A DNA stretch of 64,000 nt, from contig JANPYM010000013.1 of assembly GCA_025890175.1 (NCBI GenBank), forward strand, positions 318,013 to 382,012. Direction: 5' to 3'. Numbering within the stretch: the first letter of the stretch is position 1; each line of letters opens with the position of its first letter. This DNA is from Ciborinia camelliae (lineage: Eukaryota > Ascomycota > Leotiomycetes > Helotiales > Sclerotiniaceae). The position numbers and the translations under genes are program-made. The notes beneath the pieces are model-generated. The model was not told where the DNA came from. It saw only the letters and a program-made list of their open reading frames with translations, and made no database searches. Shown piece after piece: positions 12,090 through 23,275 of the stretch.

Positions 12090-12638
12090 GTGAATGAAGG
12101 AATGAATTCTTGAATGCTTGAATGGATGGATTGAAGAACCTGCATGTTTTTGAGAGCAGAAGGGAGAGGGGAGGGGATACGAGGGGCCAAAGAAAACAAA
12201 ACAAAACAAAAAGAAACAAAAGAAAAGAAAACTACCTATCATGGTGGAACCAGCGGATTAATTAGAAGGACTGCATATATTTCCACCCCGAATACTCGGA
12301 TATCCACATCCACATCCACATCCAAATACAAATCCAGATACAAATCCAGATCTCAAGTATATAGAATCAGTCTCGACATTTCGAAACAGGGGCTGGGTTT
12401 GGTTAGGTTAGGTTCGGTTAGGTTAGGTTAGGTTAGGTAGGAGACGTTAGGTAGGTAGGTAGGTAGGTAGATACATACACGATGCAAAGATGCAAAGATG
12501 CAAAGCTACCTAACAAAGGGCATGGTCAGATTTCGGGTACCTACCTATAGACAGCATGCATATATGTATGTATGTAGGTATGTATGTATGTATGTATGTA
12601 TGTATGTATGTATGTATGTATGTATGTATATATGTATG

Positions 12639-12672
<34 letters not shown>

Positions 12673-13315
12673 TGACATTGGTCGATAATATAATATATAA
12701 CATATAATATATAATATTTGTATGAAATATCTACCTCAATAATGGAAAGTACCTACCTACCTACCTAAATACATCATTTCATATCATTTCATATCATATC
12801 ATATCATATCATATCATGCATGCATGCATCTCAAAAGCCTCGGGATAGGTAGGTAGGTATCCAAAAGTTGTGTCCAGAGATCCCTCCCCCCTCCCCAAAA
12901 AAGGCATATAGTTATTTTATACCATCCACATCCACATCCACATTCACATGCAACAGACAGACGCATCAATTTCATGTTGAGAAAATTTATTCGTTACGCT
13001 AACTAGCAATATCATCGTTACATCTTATTATCCAGTCATTCATCCTACCATGGTATACCCGCACCATGATTTCCCTTTCAGTCATCTCTGTGTCAAATGA
13101 CTGGTATGATTGACAAGGTATTCATCCATCCCACCCAACCGATTTCCCCCCCAAACACCTCAACTCCTTTATGCTAAAATATTATTTGTACATAAAACCG
13201 CATCCCCGCTGACATCAATGTAAGCCCCGTGAATGAAGTGAGAAGTTGTACAAAATAAACGCCGGTACCCTCTGAAAATAAAAACAAAAGCATGAGAAAG
13301 GAGGGAAGATGACAT
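12090..13315. repeat. Convergent intergenic region with microsatellites
   Basis: Lies between the 3' ends of srp21 and rnr2. It contains ACATCC/ATACAAATCC repeats (about 12300-12350), a GGTTA pentamer array (about 12398-12438), GGTA tetramers, a TATG array of more than 100 bp (about 12561-12673) and ATATC pentamers (about 12780-12816). No coding or RNA gene is seen. The 69-codon frame over the TATG array is an artefact of the repeat. Confidence 0.8.
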
Positions 13316-14723
13316 CTAGAAGTCTTCATCAAAGTTGAAGTCACCTCCATTCTCTGCCTTGGCTTCAGTTTGAGCCTCGGTATCCTCATGCTTCTTTTGA
13401 GTACCAGCCATAACACCGGCCTTTTGGTAATCACCAACTCTCTTCTCGAAGAAGTTGGTCTTACCAGCCAAGGAGATGTTCTCCATGAAGTCGAATGGGT
13501 TGGCAGACTTGTAGAATTTGTCGTTACCCAAAGCCATGAGGAGACGATCAGCAACGAACTCGATGTATTGCTTCATGAGGTTGGAGTTCATGCCCAAGAG
13601 AGCACAAGGAAGAGCCTCGGTCAAGAATTCTTGCTCGATTTCGACGGCTTCGGTAATGACATCTTGAACGGCTTGCTTGGATGGGCGGTGCTTGAGATGA
13701 GAGAAGAGAAGGCATGCGAAATCGGTGTGGAGACCCTCATCACGGGAGATGAGTTCGTTGGAGAAGGTAAGTCCGGCCATGAGACCACGCTTCTTGAGCC
13801 AGAAGATGGAGGCGAAGGAGCCGGAGAAGAAGATACCTTCAACAGCAGCGAAAGCGACGAGACGTTGAGCAAAGGTGGAGTTCTTGTCTTGGATCCATTT
13901 GACAGCCCAGTCGGCCTTCTTCTTGATGCAAGGAACTAGCAAGGTTGTTAGTTGATATATCGCGTAAGAATGTGCGATCGTGACTTACTGGTCTCAATAG
14001 CATTGAAGAGGTATGTCTTTTGTGCTTGCTCCTTGATATATGTGTCGATGAGAAGAGAGTATGTTTCGGAGTGGATGTTCTCCATCATGATTTGGAAACC
14101 GTAAAAGCATCGTGCCTCTGGGATTTGAACTTCGCCGCTGAATCTCTCAACCAAGTTCTCGTTGACAATTCCGTCGGATGCTGCGAAGAATGCAAGAACA
14201 TGGGAGATGAAGTAACGCTCGTCGTCATTGAGTCTGTTGCTCCAGTCGTGAAGATCCTTTGACAAATCGATCTCTTCTGCGGTCCAGAAAGATGCCTCTG
14301 CCTTCTTGTACATCTGCCAGATCTGTTCGAAAAAATATATTAGCACTTTACGCGTGCACGCGTGAAGAGACGCGACTTACCTCATGGTACTTAATTGGGA
14401 AGAGAACAAAACGGTTTGGGTTCTCTTGAAGGAGAGGCTCATCGGCTTCTTCTGCCTTAATTCCAGATGCAACTTTGACAACATTTTGTTCCTCGACGAT
14501 TGGTTTCTTAACTTCTTCGACAATTGGCGCGTCAACATCGAATGAAACATTCTCTTTTCCGGTGAAGTCAAGCTTCTTCATTGGCGATTCCATTTTCAGG
14601 TTTTGAATGCCAGTGGCAGCCTGTGAAAGATTGAAATCAGTATAATGTTCATGTAAAAGTATACCAAAGGAGGGGTGGCGCAATAAAACGTACAGTCTTT
14701 GATGGAGTAATTTGGGAATTCAT
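13316..14723 (-). CDS. rnr2: Ribonucleoside-diphosphate reductase small subunit (407 aa)
   Basis: Four exons (14723-14694, 14620-14381, 14322-13989, 13935-13316) join in frame through 73-, 58- and 53-bp introns with GT-AG ends. The total of 407 aa fits eukaryotic class I R2. The family signature is complete. [12 protein letters not shown] and NENLVERF supply iron ligands, ARCFYGFQ carries the radical tyrosine, [12 protein letters not shown] and DEGLHTDFA give the remaining Glu/His ligands, and the last residues, FNFDEDF, are the conserved tail that docks on the large subunit. The enzyme makes deoxyribonucleotides for DNA synthesis and repair in the cytosol and nucleus. MluI-box (ACGCGT) motifs upstream and in intron 2 suggest G1/S control by an MBF-type factor (inference). 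Confidence 0.97.
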
Positions 14724-15461
14724 TGTGAATGAATATGATGAAGGAGAAAAGGATTGATTATTGGTATGTGGAATATGCAAGCAAGAGAGAAATAAGTTGG
14801 TAGAAGTTGTTTCTGTTGTGTCGAGTTGAGTAGAAAGTATGTATGTATGAAGTCGAGAGTTGAATATTTCCGAGAGAAACCGCGTCTTTAAGAGCTTTCG
14901 GTACGCGTCACGTGTCGAAAACAGTGAACACGCTAATTTTCGCGTTCGTGTTGAAAAAAGGCTGGGAAATTTGGGAAGGAACAAGCACCGACCACCAAAC
15001 CCACTTATTCCACTTAATGAACCATTCAGATCATAGGATCAAGTCCCACTTTATGCCAAGCAAAGTTATCAGATCTTAATCCTTGAAGAACCAGAAAGAA
15101 ATTATGGTAACGCGTAAAGTATTGCCAAAAGTCTTGATAATGGGTGGAGTAAAATCAGTCATGATGATTCAGAAGATCAATACCAATGTATCTGGACCCG
15201 AATCGGCGCTTATAGAATAACACAATGTGGAGATTTAAAAGGTTTATCAGATTAGATGGATTTTCATTATTTTGCATTTATGGTATCTATATCCTAAAGC
15301 CAAGCCCCCATTCCTACGCGCAATGCGTTTGTCAAGTGTCATCAATTACTGTACAAACAAAGAAAATCGGACCTTCGTTATTATTCATTACACAGCGAAC
15401 ATTCCTAGAACATTCCTAGAACCTTCGTCATCGAGCCCGAAAGAGTAATGGTAAAATCCTT
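14724..15461. other. Intergenic region: rnr2 promoter and 3' end of the DUF4112 gene
   Basis: The first ~250 bp upstream of rnr2 contain the CGCG-type motifs described separately. The remainder, up to the stop of the DUF4112 gene at 15462, shows no supported coding exon or RNA gene. Confidence 0.5.
14903..14944. promoter_or_regulatory. Putative MCB/SCB-type cell-cycle elements upstream of rnr2
   Basis: About 180 bp upstream of the rnr2 ATG is ACGCGT (14903-14908), directly abutting CACGTG (14909-14914). About 30 bp further is TTTTCGCG (14937-14944), which reads CGCGAAAA on the gene strand, an SCB-like core. MBF binds ACGCGT and SBF binds CRCGAAA at S-phase genes, RNR genes among them, in yeasts. 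Use here is inferred from the motifs and the gene's identity. Confidence 0.55.
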
Positions 15462-16451
15462 CTAACGTCTACCACTCTTCTGAACCTTCTTGGGACGAGC
15501 TGGAAGTGGAGGCTCAAGCTCAGGTTGTCTAGTCCGCTCGCGACGACCTTGTTCGGGATTAGGTTGTCTTGTTCGCTCTGATCTATTGCCACGACCTTGC
15601 TCTGGGTCAGGTTGTCTTGCTCGCTCTGCGCTACCACCATAACCGAACCAGCTGTTACGGTTGCGTCCACCCGGCTCTCGAGGGCTTACAGACTCTGTAC
15701 TTGTTCCGGATGTGTATCGCGGGGGTTCTTCCTCAGAGAGCTCCTTGTCATAAAGATCGAATTCATCAGGGTCGGTAACATCAACGGAAGGTAAGCGTTC
15801 ACCCTTCGCCTTCAATATCTTTGCACCTTTATCGCGCAGATGTCTTTCGAGCTCGAGAGCGTTTCTGGTATTGGCGCGGAAGACTGCATCAACAAGATCT
15901 CCTGCAAATGGTACGAGACCGATGGCAAAATCGAGGATAATATTAAACATCATCTTGGATTTGACACTGTTTGGAAGTCCCCCGTCGACTTTATTGCATG
16001 TTCGAAATACCATGAGTGCCATGAACATATCGATGAAGTCCCCAATACTATATTATGTTAGCGAAGCCATGTGGAGGGAATGCAGAAGAAACTTACGCGG
16101 GAACGAGCCCAATTACACTACTCCACCCGAATCTTATTCCGCAACAATTGAAGAGACTCATATCTAGTCTATAAGCTCTGCGCTTGACTTTGGTGAGAAT
16201 CTTTGCATCTTTCTCTGATATACCGGCAGGTATAGCCTTTCTTCTCTTCTGAGTTTTCTTTTTCGATGGCACGCCATCCAAGCGGGAAGCAGGAACAGTT
16301 TCGAAGTACAAATCCTGGAAAACTGTCAGTAAACTAGCTCTTGAAGAGATGGATATTATGTGGATTGAAACCATACCTCCGATCCAAACTTGTTGGCAAC
16401 CGACTCCCCCAATACCTTTTTACTAATGAACTTTGCTGCGAGCGAAGTCAT
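15462..16451 (-). CDS. DUF4112 family membrane protein (292 aa)
   Basis: Exons 16451-16377, 16314-16097 and 16047-15462 join in frame through 62- and 49-bp introns (GTATGG...CAG, GTAAGT...TAG). The conserved core spans about residues 65-160. It includes LDMSLFNCCGIRFGWSSVIG, then AIGDFIDMFMALMVFR and LDFAIGLVPFAGDLVDAVFR, the repeated G-D-hydrophobic pattern typical of DUF4112. Two or three hydrophobic segments indicate membrane association. The N-terminus (MTSLAAKFISKKVLGES) and the Lys-rich segment KKKTQKRRK precede the core. The C-terminal ~110 residues are disordered, with an Arg/Gln/Pro repeat (RARQPDPEQGRG, RTRQPNPEQGRR) that looks internally duplicated. The family's biochemical role is unknown to me. 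Confidence 0.85.
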
Positions 16452-17486
16452 GATTGTGAAGCTTGTGTGAGTAAGTAAGTAGGTAGGTAGGTAGGTGTTG
16501 TATGTAGAAAAGAACTAATGAGGGGTTTTTGGAAAGGATATTCTTCTCTTTAAGAAGTTATTGAAAAATAGAGAGTCGTTACACACACTATTTTGTGGTA
16601 GTAGGGGTCTTCTGGAAAGATTCGTTTGTTCTTGGGTTTGTTGGTGATGGTTTGACGATACGTCGTTTCAGAAAGCGCTTGATATGACTATTCTTGGATT
16701 GCCCCAGCTTGACACATAAATATGATAGTGTTTGGATTTCAATGAACAAGTGAATATGGAAATGGAAATAGAAAATCTCTTATGAGAAATACTGACCCTT
16801 AATTACCTACCTCCCTACTTACCCATTAAATATAAATAAATCTCCTCTTCAAACCTTGAAACAAAGCTTGATTTGCATTTATCTTTCATGTTGGGCAAGA
16901 TTTTTGTCCAAGATTTGACTGCGCCCCTGTACTCTATTATTGCTGTTGATAAAAAACGTCATGCGACACCTCGAAGTGCCAACCTACCTAACTGGTAGTA
17001 GATCCGAGGCCTAAAGAGAAAACCTTAATTTGCCGAGTCAAGCTTTACTTGTTTTAGCCTAGTCTCCTTCGAATGGTAGAGGAAACATGAACAGCCATCA
17101 TGTGAAAGTGTGGCTGAGGAAATGTGTGGCGTTACATTATGAATCAACCGTGGCTTTCCGCCTCTAGTTGGATTACGAGCTTCATACACCAAGCTGTTGA
17201 CACTGCCTCATTTTCCCCAACGGTATCAACATCCAACTTTTATCATTCCACCATACCTCCACAAATTACGACCTCCCAATACATTCGCATAATATTGTGA
17301 TCCCCATATCTGTCAAGATATAATTCGCAAGCTTTTCTATTCTATTGGACCTACCGCTCCTTTATTTTGCCACAAGGTCTTCCGATCAAAGGTTTTGGGT
17401 TCAACTTGTTTGGCCTAAGCGTTCCTGCGCTCCCCCGCTCCGAAAAGAAAGTCGAGTCGTGGATATGCTTGTGACGGGAAGACAAT
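16452..17486. other. Divergent intergenic region (DUF4112 gene / dcp2)
   Basis: About 1 kb between two divergent genes. A GTAGGTAGGTAG run lies in the DUF4112 leader (about 16479-16495). The rest is unremarkable mixed sequence with no supported exon. The upstream ATG at 17465 is out of frame with dcp2 and could act as a short upstream ORF. Confidence 0.5.
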
Positions 17487-20419
17487 ATGACAGACCGAAA
17501 AATGGAGCTAAAAGACTGTAAGTATCGAAATGAAGTTTTCTCAAGTAGATGCTTCCACCATTACGCTCATCGTAGCTCGAGAACACTATCGCATGTTCAA
17601 GTTGAGCCTCGAGATTATCAATATTCACATTCAAGTACTTTGGCTAACTACATACCAAATCTCCAGGGCTGGACGACCTTTGTGTCCGATTCATAATAAA
17701 TATTCCTACAGCTGATCTATCACACGTTCCTCGAATATGTTTTCAAGTTGAAGAAGCGCAATGGTATTACGAAGATTTCATTCGGCCCCTCGATCCAAGC
17801 CTACCGTCGATGACCCTTCGAACATTTTGCCTAAAGATATTCCTACATTGCCCTTTGCTTTCAAACTTTTCAGAAAGTATACATATGCGAGCCTTTGAAG
17901 AGTTTCTTACATACAAGACCCGAGTTCCAGTGAGGGGCGTGATTTTGTTAAATGCGGACATGGATTCGGTTGTTCTTGTCAAAGGTTGGAAGAAGGGTGC
18001 AAATTGGAGTTTTCCCCGCGGGAAGATCAATAAGGATGAGGACGATATTGCCTGCGCTATCCGAGAGGCCTACGAGGAGACGGGTTATGACCTTGAAGAC
18101 GCAGGGCATGTGGCTCAGGACCGAAGTCTAGTGAAGGGCATTGATGTTACGGGCCACAATCAACAGATAAGGTTATACGTCTTCAGAAACGTTCCTATGG
18201 ATACCCATTTTGAGCCACAAACTCGGAAAGAGATCAGTAGGATAGAGTGGTGGAGATTATCTGATCTTCCAGCTTATAAAAAGAAAGGCCAGCAACAGAA
18301 TCAACCCGAGGCTGCTGCAAATGCCAACAAATTTTATATGGTGGCCCCATTCTTACCCCCACTCAAGAAATGGATTCTGGACCAGAAGAGAAAGGATACA
18401 AAGATGGCATCAAATAATCAGCATTTGGAAGCGGCAGGGAATATCAGCCACGATGAAGGTGTCACTGAGGATGATCAACCGGTGGAGTCGAGCATAAATT
18501 ATAATGCATCTCTCTCACAAGATGCAGAACTAATCAGACGTGATGCTGCCGATCTTGCTCTTTCTGCTATAATGCAAGTCCAACCACCAACTCAGGGTTT
18601 ACAGGCTAGCGCGATTAATCCTCCGCAATCAAAAGCTTCGCAGAGCTCAGGGCAGCAACTGCTTGCTCTTTTACATAGCAAACCCCCTGTGGATCAATCA
18701 ACCCCTACAAAAATACCTCCCCATACACCTCTAGACCATACCATCACGCAGCCTTCCTTTCCCAAAGCGCCTCATCATCAAGTATCTCACTCTTCACACG
18801 TCTCGAATCAACCACCCCCACCTCCTTTCCCACTACAGCAGCAGCAAGAGCAACGCCCAATGCAGACTTACTCTTATCAGCAACCAGACCCCTATGGTCG
18901 TCACGATCGAATGCCTGTCCCAAACATGCAATATCGCCCTCAAGTACCGCAACAAATGCCACAAAACATCCACCAGCAAATGCCTCAGCAAATGCCTCAG
19001 CAAATGCCACATCACCTACCGCAGCACATATCGCAGCATATACCACAGCACATACCGCAACACATACCGCAGCAATTTCCACAACAGCGAGAACGTCATC
19101 CATATCAACCTCCTTTGATTCACCCCCAACCATTACCCCCCAATGCCCAAAAGGTCTTGTTCTCAGGAGGTCCTGTACATTCCACAATGATTCCACAGCC
19201 TGCCCAGCAACAACCTTCGCATCACTCTTTTACGACCTCTGGCTCTATTCCTCTTCCTCAATTTCATAATGTACATACCACCATGGTTCCACCCCAACAA
19301 AAAGAAGCACCTGCTCCTGCTGCACTCACTAACCATTCGTTGTCGCTTCTCAATGCATTCAAGACTCACGATCAAGTAAAGGGAAATGCCAATTCCAACC
19401 ACTCGTCTCACAAAGCCCCGACTCAATCACACATAAAAACTTCGCTACCCGAAGCTCAAGAACTCCCAGGGGAAAGTTCTCGTCCTATGCCTTTCCCTGT
19501 TCCTACCGAGGTACTCCAACCCCAAAAGTCTGTACCCGACCCAAATGTAGGTATTTCAAATACAATTGGACACAAGCAAACAGCTCGCCCGCCCATTAGT
19601 GAACATCAAAAATCAATGTTACTGGGTATGTTCAAAAGTCCTGCAGCTCAACCCGCAACTCTAGCTGCGGCACCAGCTGCTGTGGCTCTGCCAACACCTG
19701 GATCGCCTTCTGCGGTGGAATTAAGCGCAGTAGAAGTTGTCTCACCACCACCAATTCTACAACCAAAAACTACTAATGGGAATACTATGATTGGCGAAGC
19801 CAGTCACGAGATTCCAGAAATGAATCCTGAATTGAACCTTCCATTCCGGGCTACATCAATTCTTACTCGCCCGGGGAATGGACAAAAAGATATCAAGCCG
19901 TATGGTAGCTTGTCGAAGAAGCCAGTCGCCAGATCAGAAATGCACAATGGTAGCAAGATTGTTTCAAAGACTTCACCGGAGAAACCATTTCAACCCCAGA
20001 TTCTTAAAAGACCACAAGCAAATACAGTCAAGGCTTCTCCACTTCTCGCGCCATCCACTATAGCTGCTTATTCACCAAGTCTTGCACCATCTAATATCGC
20101 TGGTCCCTCAACATCTCCACTATCCTATACTTCGCAGGCTCCCCAGTCAACCGAGCAAAAGCATGCCCTTCTTTCGTTGTTCGGAAAATCACCCATGGCT
20201 GCTTCCAGTTCAATGTCTAGAACATCATCTCACGATGGTCCTTCCCCAAATCCTCTGATAGATGCCGCGAGGAGCGCTGCGTCAAGATCCAGAGTTGGGA
20301 GTTTGGCATCAGGAAATGGTGAGGGTATGTCACGCCGTGGAAGCCAATCGCCAATATCTCCAGCCGATAAAGGCTTCTTATTGAACTACTTGGACGCAGT
20401 TGCTAACAGGGGATATTGA
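17487..20419 (+). CDS. dcp2: mRNA-decapping enzyme Dcp2 (927 aa)
   Basis: Exon 1 (17487-17517, MTDRKMELKD) is joined across a 149-bp intron to exon 2 (17667-20419), giving MELKDWLDDLCVRFI, the Dcp2 N-terminal regulatory domain that contacts Dcp1. The Nudix box begins at about residue 130 (GKINKDEDD...REAYEETG) with its catalytic Glu residues, followed by Box B to about residue 250. Dcp2 hydrolyses the m7G cap in the cytoplasm and P-bodies, committing mRNA to 5'-3' decay. The ~670-residue tail is disordered and Pro/Gln-rich, with QQMP/QHIP repeats at about 439-482. It carries five short Leu-rich helices at about residues 340, 566, 658, 841 and 911 (QQLLALLHSK, HSLSLLNAFK, KSMLLGMFKS, HALLSLFGKS, GFLLNYLDAV), matching helical leucine-rich motifs that bind Edc3/Pat1-type partners. 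The stop codon falls inside a 13-bp tandem repeat. Confidence 0.96.
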
Positions 20420-20489
20420 AGGGGGATATTGAAAGGGGATAATGAAGGGGGATAATGAAGGGGGACATTGAAGGAGTATGTTGAAGGAT
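20409..20489 (+). repeat. 13-bp tandem repeat overlapping the dcp2 stop codon
   Basis: Copies of a GGATATTGAAGGG-like 13-mer begin at 20411, 20424, 20437, 20450, 20463 and 20476, with exact 13-bp spacing and increasing divergence. The TGA of dcp2 is formed by the first copy, so the repeat forms the start of the 3' UTR. Confidence 0.85.
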
Positions 20490-20900
20490 ATGTCTTTTTC
20501 TTTTTTCTTTTTTTTTGCATGGTTTTGGCATTTCAATGGGAGTTTGAATTTGGTAGCCTTCGGAGCATTCGTTCGGTGATATCCCAATACCCAGATTTGC
20601 CAAAGCTATGTTGCTGCGTGCTCTTAGTATAAAATGAAAAAATGAAATCATTTTTCAATGTTGTTTTGAAATTGCAAATGTGAGTTGCATTCATAACAAT
20701 TTTACAGTATTCTGCATTGGTTTGCCCTTCGTCTCGCCGTAATATGAAGTTACAAAACTACTACCAATCAACATTAGCGTATAGATAATGCTTTATTACG
20801 TCATCCGCCTACACGATAACTGTTAAAGCTTTATGGGATTTCAAATCTACGGAAAAATACTGCCAAATGCCAAACCAACACTCAACAATCTAATTGATTA
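20490..20900. other. Intergenic region between dcp2 and the IBA57 gene
   Basis: About 400 bp separating two same-strand genes. It contains a T-rich stretch near 20500-20516 that may belong to the dcp2 3' end. No other feature is seen. Confidence 0.5.
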
Positions 20901-22082
20901 ATGTCACGCAAAGCAATCATGAAACCTATATCGAATCTCCTGTCCAAACGCCCCATTCCATTTTCTGCAGGTGGATATATCTGTAATATCTGCTCAGGAC
21001 GTCAAGTAATCTCTCGACCACTCCCGAATCGCAAATACTCCTCAACTTCAACTTCAGCACCAACACAACCCCCTCTAACGCCCGCTAAACATGGCATCGC
21101 GCGCCTATCATCTCGAAGGCTTATCTCATTGCGAGGCCCCGACTCCACGAAGTATCTGCAGGGGGTTATCACCAATGATATCTATAAAGAAGGGAGCAAA
21201 CCGGGATTTTATTCGGCGTTCCTCAATGCGCAGGGACGGGTCTTGAATGATGTTTGGATCTATCGGGATGGGGATGGAAAAGCAGGAGCTCATCATTGGT
21301 TAATAGAGGTGGATGCGAAGGAAGTGGAGGTTCTGGCTAAACATATCAAGAGGTATCGGATGCGTGCGAAATTCGACGTCGAGGTTGTGAGCGAAGAGGA
21401 TAAGGGAATTTATAGCTTGTGGGGAGAGCGGGGGAATCCGGACTGGGTTCATAAGAATCGGGGGATTTTATGTGTGGATGGTAGGGCGCCGGGAATGGGA
21501 AGCAGGATTATTGCCAATGGGGGCGCGGGGATGGATGTTGAGAATGCGGGGGTACAGTTGGTGGGGGAAGATATCTATAGAGTGAGGAGATATTTGATTG
21601 GGGTGCCAGAGGGTCAGGATGAGATATTGAGGGAGAGTGCCCTGCCTCAAGAGAGTAATGTGGATGTGATGGGCGGGATTGATTATGGGAAGGGTTGTTA
21701 TGTGGGCCAGGAATTGACTATTAGGACGCATCATATGGGGGTTGTGAGGAAGAGGATTGTGCCGATGATGTTGATTCCGGATGGGGAGGATATGCCCGGG
21801 TTGGGGGGATTGCGATTTAATGGGGGAAATTTGGCGAGTAGCTTGGCGGGTGGAGAGAGTATCAAGAAGGTTGGGGGAAAGAGACCGGTGGGGAAATGGT
21901 TATGTGGCGTGGGGAATTTAGGTTTGGGTTTGGCAAGGTTGGATGAGATGGGGAGGTGGATGATGGAGGAGAAAGAGGGGAATAGTGATGAGGAATTTGT
22001 GGTGGAGGGGAAGGGTGAAACGGAGGGAGAGGTTAAGAAGATTAGGATTAGAGCTTTCCCTCCTGCTTGGATCGAAACATAG
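20901..22082 (+). CDS. iba57: Mitochondrial Fe-S cluster assembly factor IBA57/Caf17 (393 aa)
   Basis: An intronless 393-codon ORF. The first ~55 residues are Arg/Ser-rich with few acidic residues (KPISNLLSKRPIPF, SRPLPNRKYSSTSTS), as in a mitochondrial presequence. The folate-binding YgfZ/GcvT-like fold follows: LISLRGPDSTKYLQGVITND (about 75-95), AFLNAQGRVLNDVWIY (about 107-122), and the signature KGCYVGQELTIRTHH near residue 260, containing the family's conserved cysteine. The protein acts in the mitochondrial matrix with Isa1/Isa2 to build [4Fe-4S] clusters for aconitase-type and radical-SAM enzymes. It is the next gene after dcp2 on the same strand, about 480 bp downstream, with no sign of a functional link. 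The coding strand is noticeably G-rich in its 3' half. Confidence 0.95.
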   Translation: MSRKAIMKPISNLLSKRPIPFSAGGYICNICSGRQVISRPLPNRKYSSTSTSAPTQPPLTPAKHGIARLSSRRLISLRGPDSTKYLQGVITNDIYKEGSKPGFYSAFLNAQGRVLNDVWIYRDGDGKAGAHHWLIEVDAKEVEVLAKHIKRYRMRAKFDVEVVSEEDKGIYSLWGERGNPDWVHKNRGILCVDGRAPGMGSRIIANGGAGMDVENAGVQLVGEDIYRVRRYLIGVPEGQDEILRESALPQESNVDVMGGIDYGKGCYVGQELTIRTHHMGVVRKRIVPMMLIPDGEDMPGLGGLRFNGGNLASSLAGGESIKKVGGKRPVGKWLCGVGNLGLGLARLDEMGRWMMEEKEGNSDEEFVVEGKGETEGEVKKIRIRAFPPAWIET

Positions 22083-22330
22083 TAGAATTCCATCACTGGT
22101 TCTTGGATACAGGGTCAATAGATCAAGTACTCCACATAACTATAGAATAAAATGACCTATAGGCATTACTTCATCTTCTAGAGGTCTAATTATCTCCATA
22201 GCTGCCATCCATATAATACAAATATCCACTTATAACGCAGTCACCAACCAACGCCATGCTAAAGTCCAAAGGAATACTAACCATAGTAGTATAACCACCC
22301 CATCTCTCCAAAGCCCTGAATTGCTTGGGG

Positions 22331-23275
22331 TTATGATACTTCCCTAGCTTCCCTCTCCCTAATCTCCCCCTCCAGCCTCCTCTTCTCCGCTTCTTTTAAC
22401 CTCTCCATCGTAGCCGAAAAATCACTGACGCCTCCTACCTTCTTCCCCGCATTAGGCGAAAAGGAAAATTTAGGTGAAGATGTAGATGTAGATGCTGATT
22501 TCGAGTCAGCTTTTAATCCATTAAAGATATCTGGGCGTTTGATTGGTGTTTCTTTTTCCTGAGATCTTTCTTCTTTCTTTGCTTGAGCAGGTGATTCAGA
22601 TGGGATGTATATTCCTGATTTTCTGGCTTTTTTATCTGCCTTCCGTTTTGCTTTTGCAGCGGCGGCTTCGGAGATTAGTCGTTCAAGACGTGCTACCTCG
22701 TCTTCTTGTTCGGGTTCTTGCGCTTTGGTTTGGTTCGTATGCGACGGATTGTTAGAGGCAGCAGACGCTGATGACTGTGGACGCGATTGCGATTGCGTTT
22801 GAGGTGGCGGCGCAAAAGTAGGTGATGAAACATTCTCCGCCATCATACTCTCCCTCTTCGCCCTCCTCTTCCTTCCCTCCTCGGCCAACCTCCTTATTTC
22901 CACGTCCATCTCCTCATCCTCTCTACTCCTTTTCCCCAAACTCCCCCCTCGCTCCCTCGCCTCCAAGTCCTCTTTCATGGCCCTCCTCTTGCCCTCAAAT
23001 AACGCCGCCGCCCGTTGTTTTTGCACCCGCGCATTACGATAATTATCATACTTTTGTTTTAATTCTGGGTCTGCGAGCACATCGTTCGCGGCTTGGAATT
23101 GCTCGTATTTATCTGCGTCGAATGCGGCGCCCAGTTTGTCTGGATGGTATCGAAGGGCTGTTTTACGGTATGCGCGACGGAGATCTTCAGCTGTGAAAGA
23201 TTCGGGGGTTATGCCGAGGAGGGTATAGAAGTCGACTTCGGAGGTAATCCATTTTGTAAGGTCGTCGGAGGGCAT
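22331..23275 (-). CDS. cwf23: J-domain protein, spliceosomal Cwf23/DNAJC17 type (314 aa)
   Basis: An intronless ORF of 314 codons. The J domain is N-terminal (about residues 14-80: VDFYTLLGI, RRAYRKTALRYHPDK with the HPD tripeptide, FQAANDVLADPELKQKYD). It is followed at once by a basic charged helix (RNARVQKQRAAALFEGKRRA), the arrangement seen in DNAJC17/Cwf23 of the spliceosome. The rest is charged coiled coil and Ser/Pro-rich linker, ending in KEAEKRRLEGEIREREAREV. I see no RRM, which animal DNAJC17 has and several fungal members lack. It probably stimulates Hsp70 during spliceosome remodelling in the nucleus. The gene converges with iba57 (about 250 bp apart) and diverges from the DUF1308 gene with a 332-bp shared upstream region. 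Confidence 0.85.
   Translation of the reverse strand: MPSDDLTKWITSEVDFYTLLGITPESFTAEDLRRAYRKTALRYHPDKLGAAFDADKYEQFQAANDVLADPELKQKYDNYRNARVQKQRAAALFEGKRRAMKEDLEARERGGSLGKRSREDEEMDVEIRRLAEEGRKRRAKRESMMAENVSSPTFAPPPQTQSQSRPQSSASAASNNPSHTNQTKAQEPEQEDEVARLERLISEAAAAKAKRKADKKARKSGIYIPSESPAQAKKEERSQEKETPIKRPDIFNGLKADSKSASTSTSSPKFSFSPNAGKKVGGVSDFSATMERLKEAEKRRLEGEIREREAREVS

Noticed and set aside
12498..12707. Small ORF of repeated MYVC/YVCM
   Set aside because: Translation of the TATG microsatellite.
13370..13939. 189-codon plus-strand frame
   Set aside because: Exact antisense of rnr2 exon 4, which has unambiguous family motifs.
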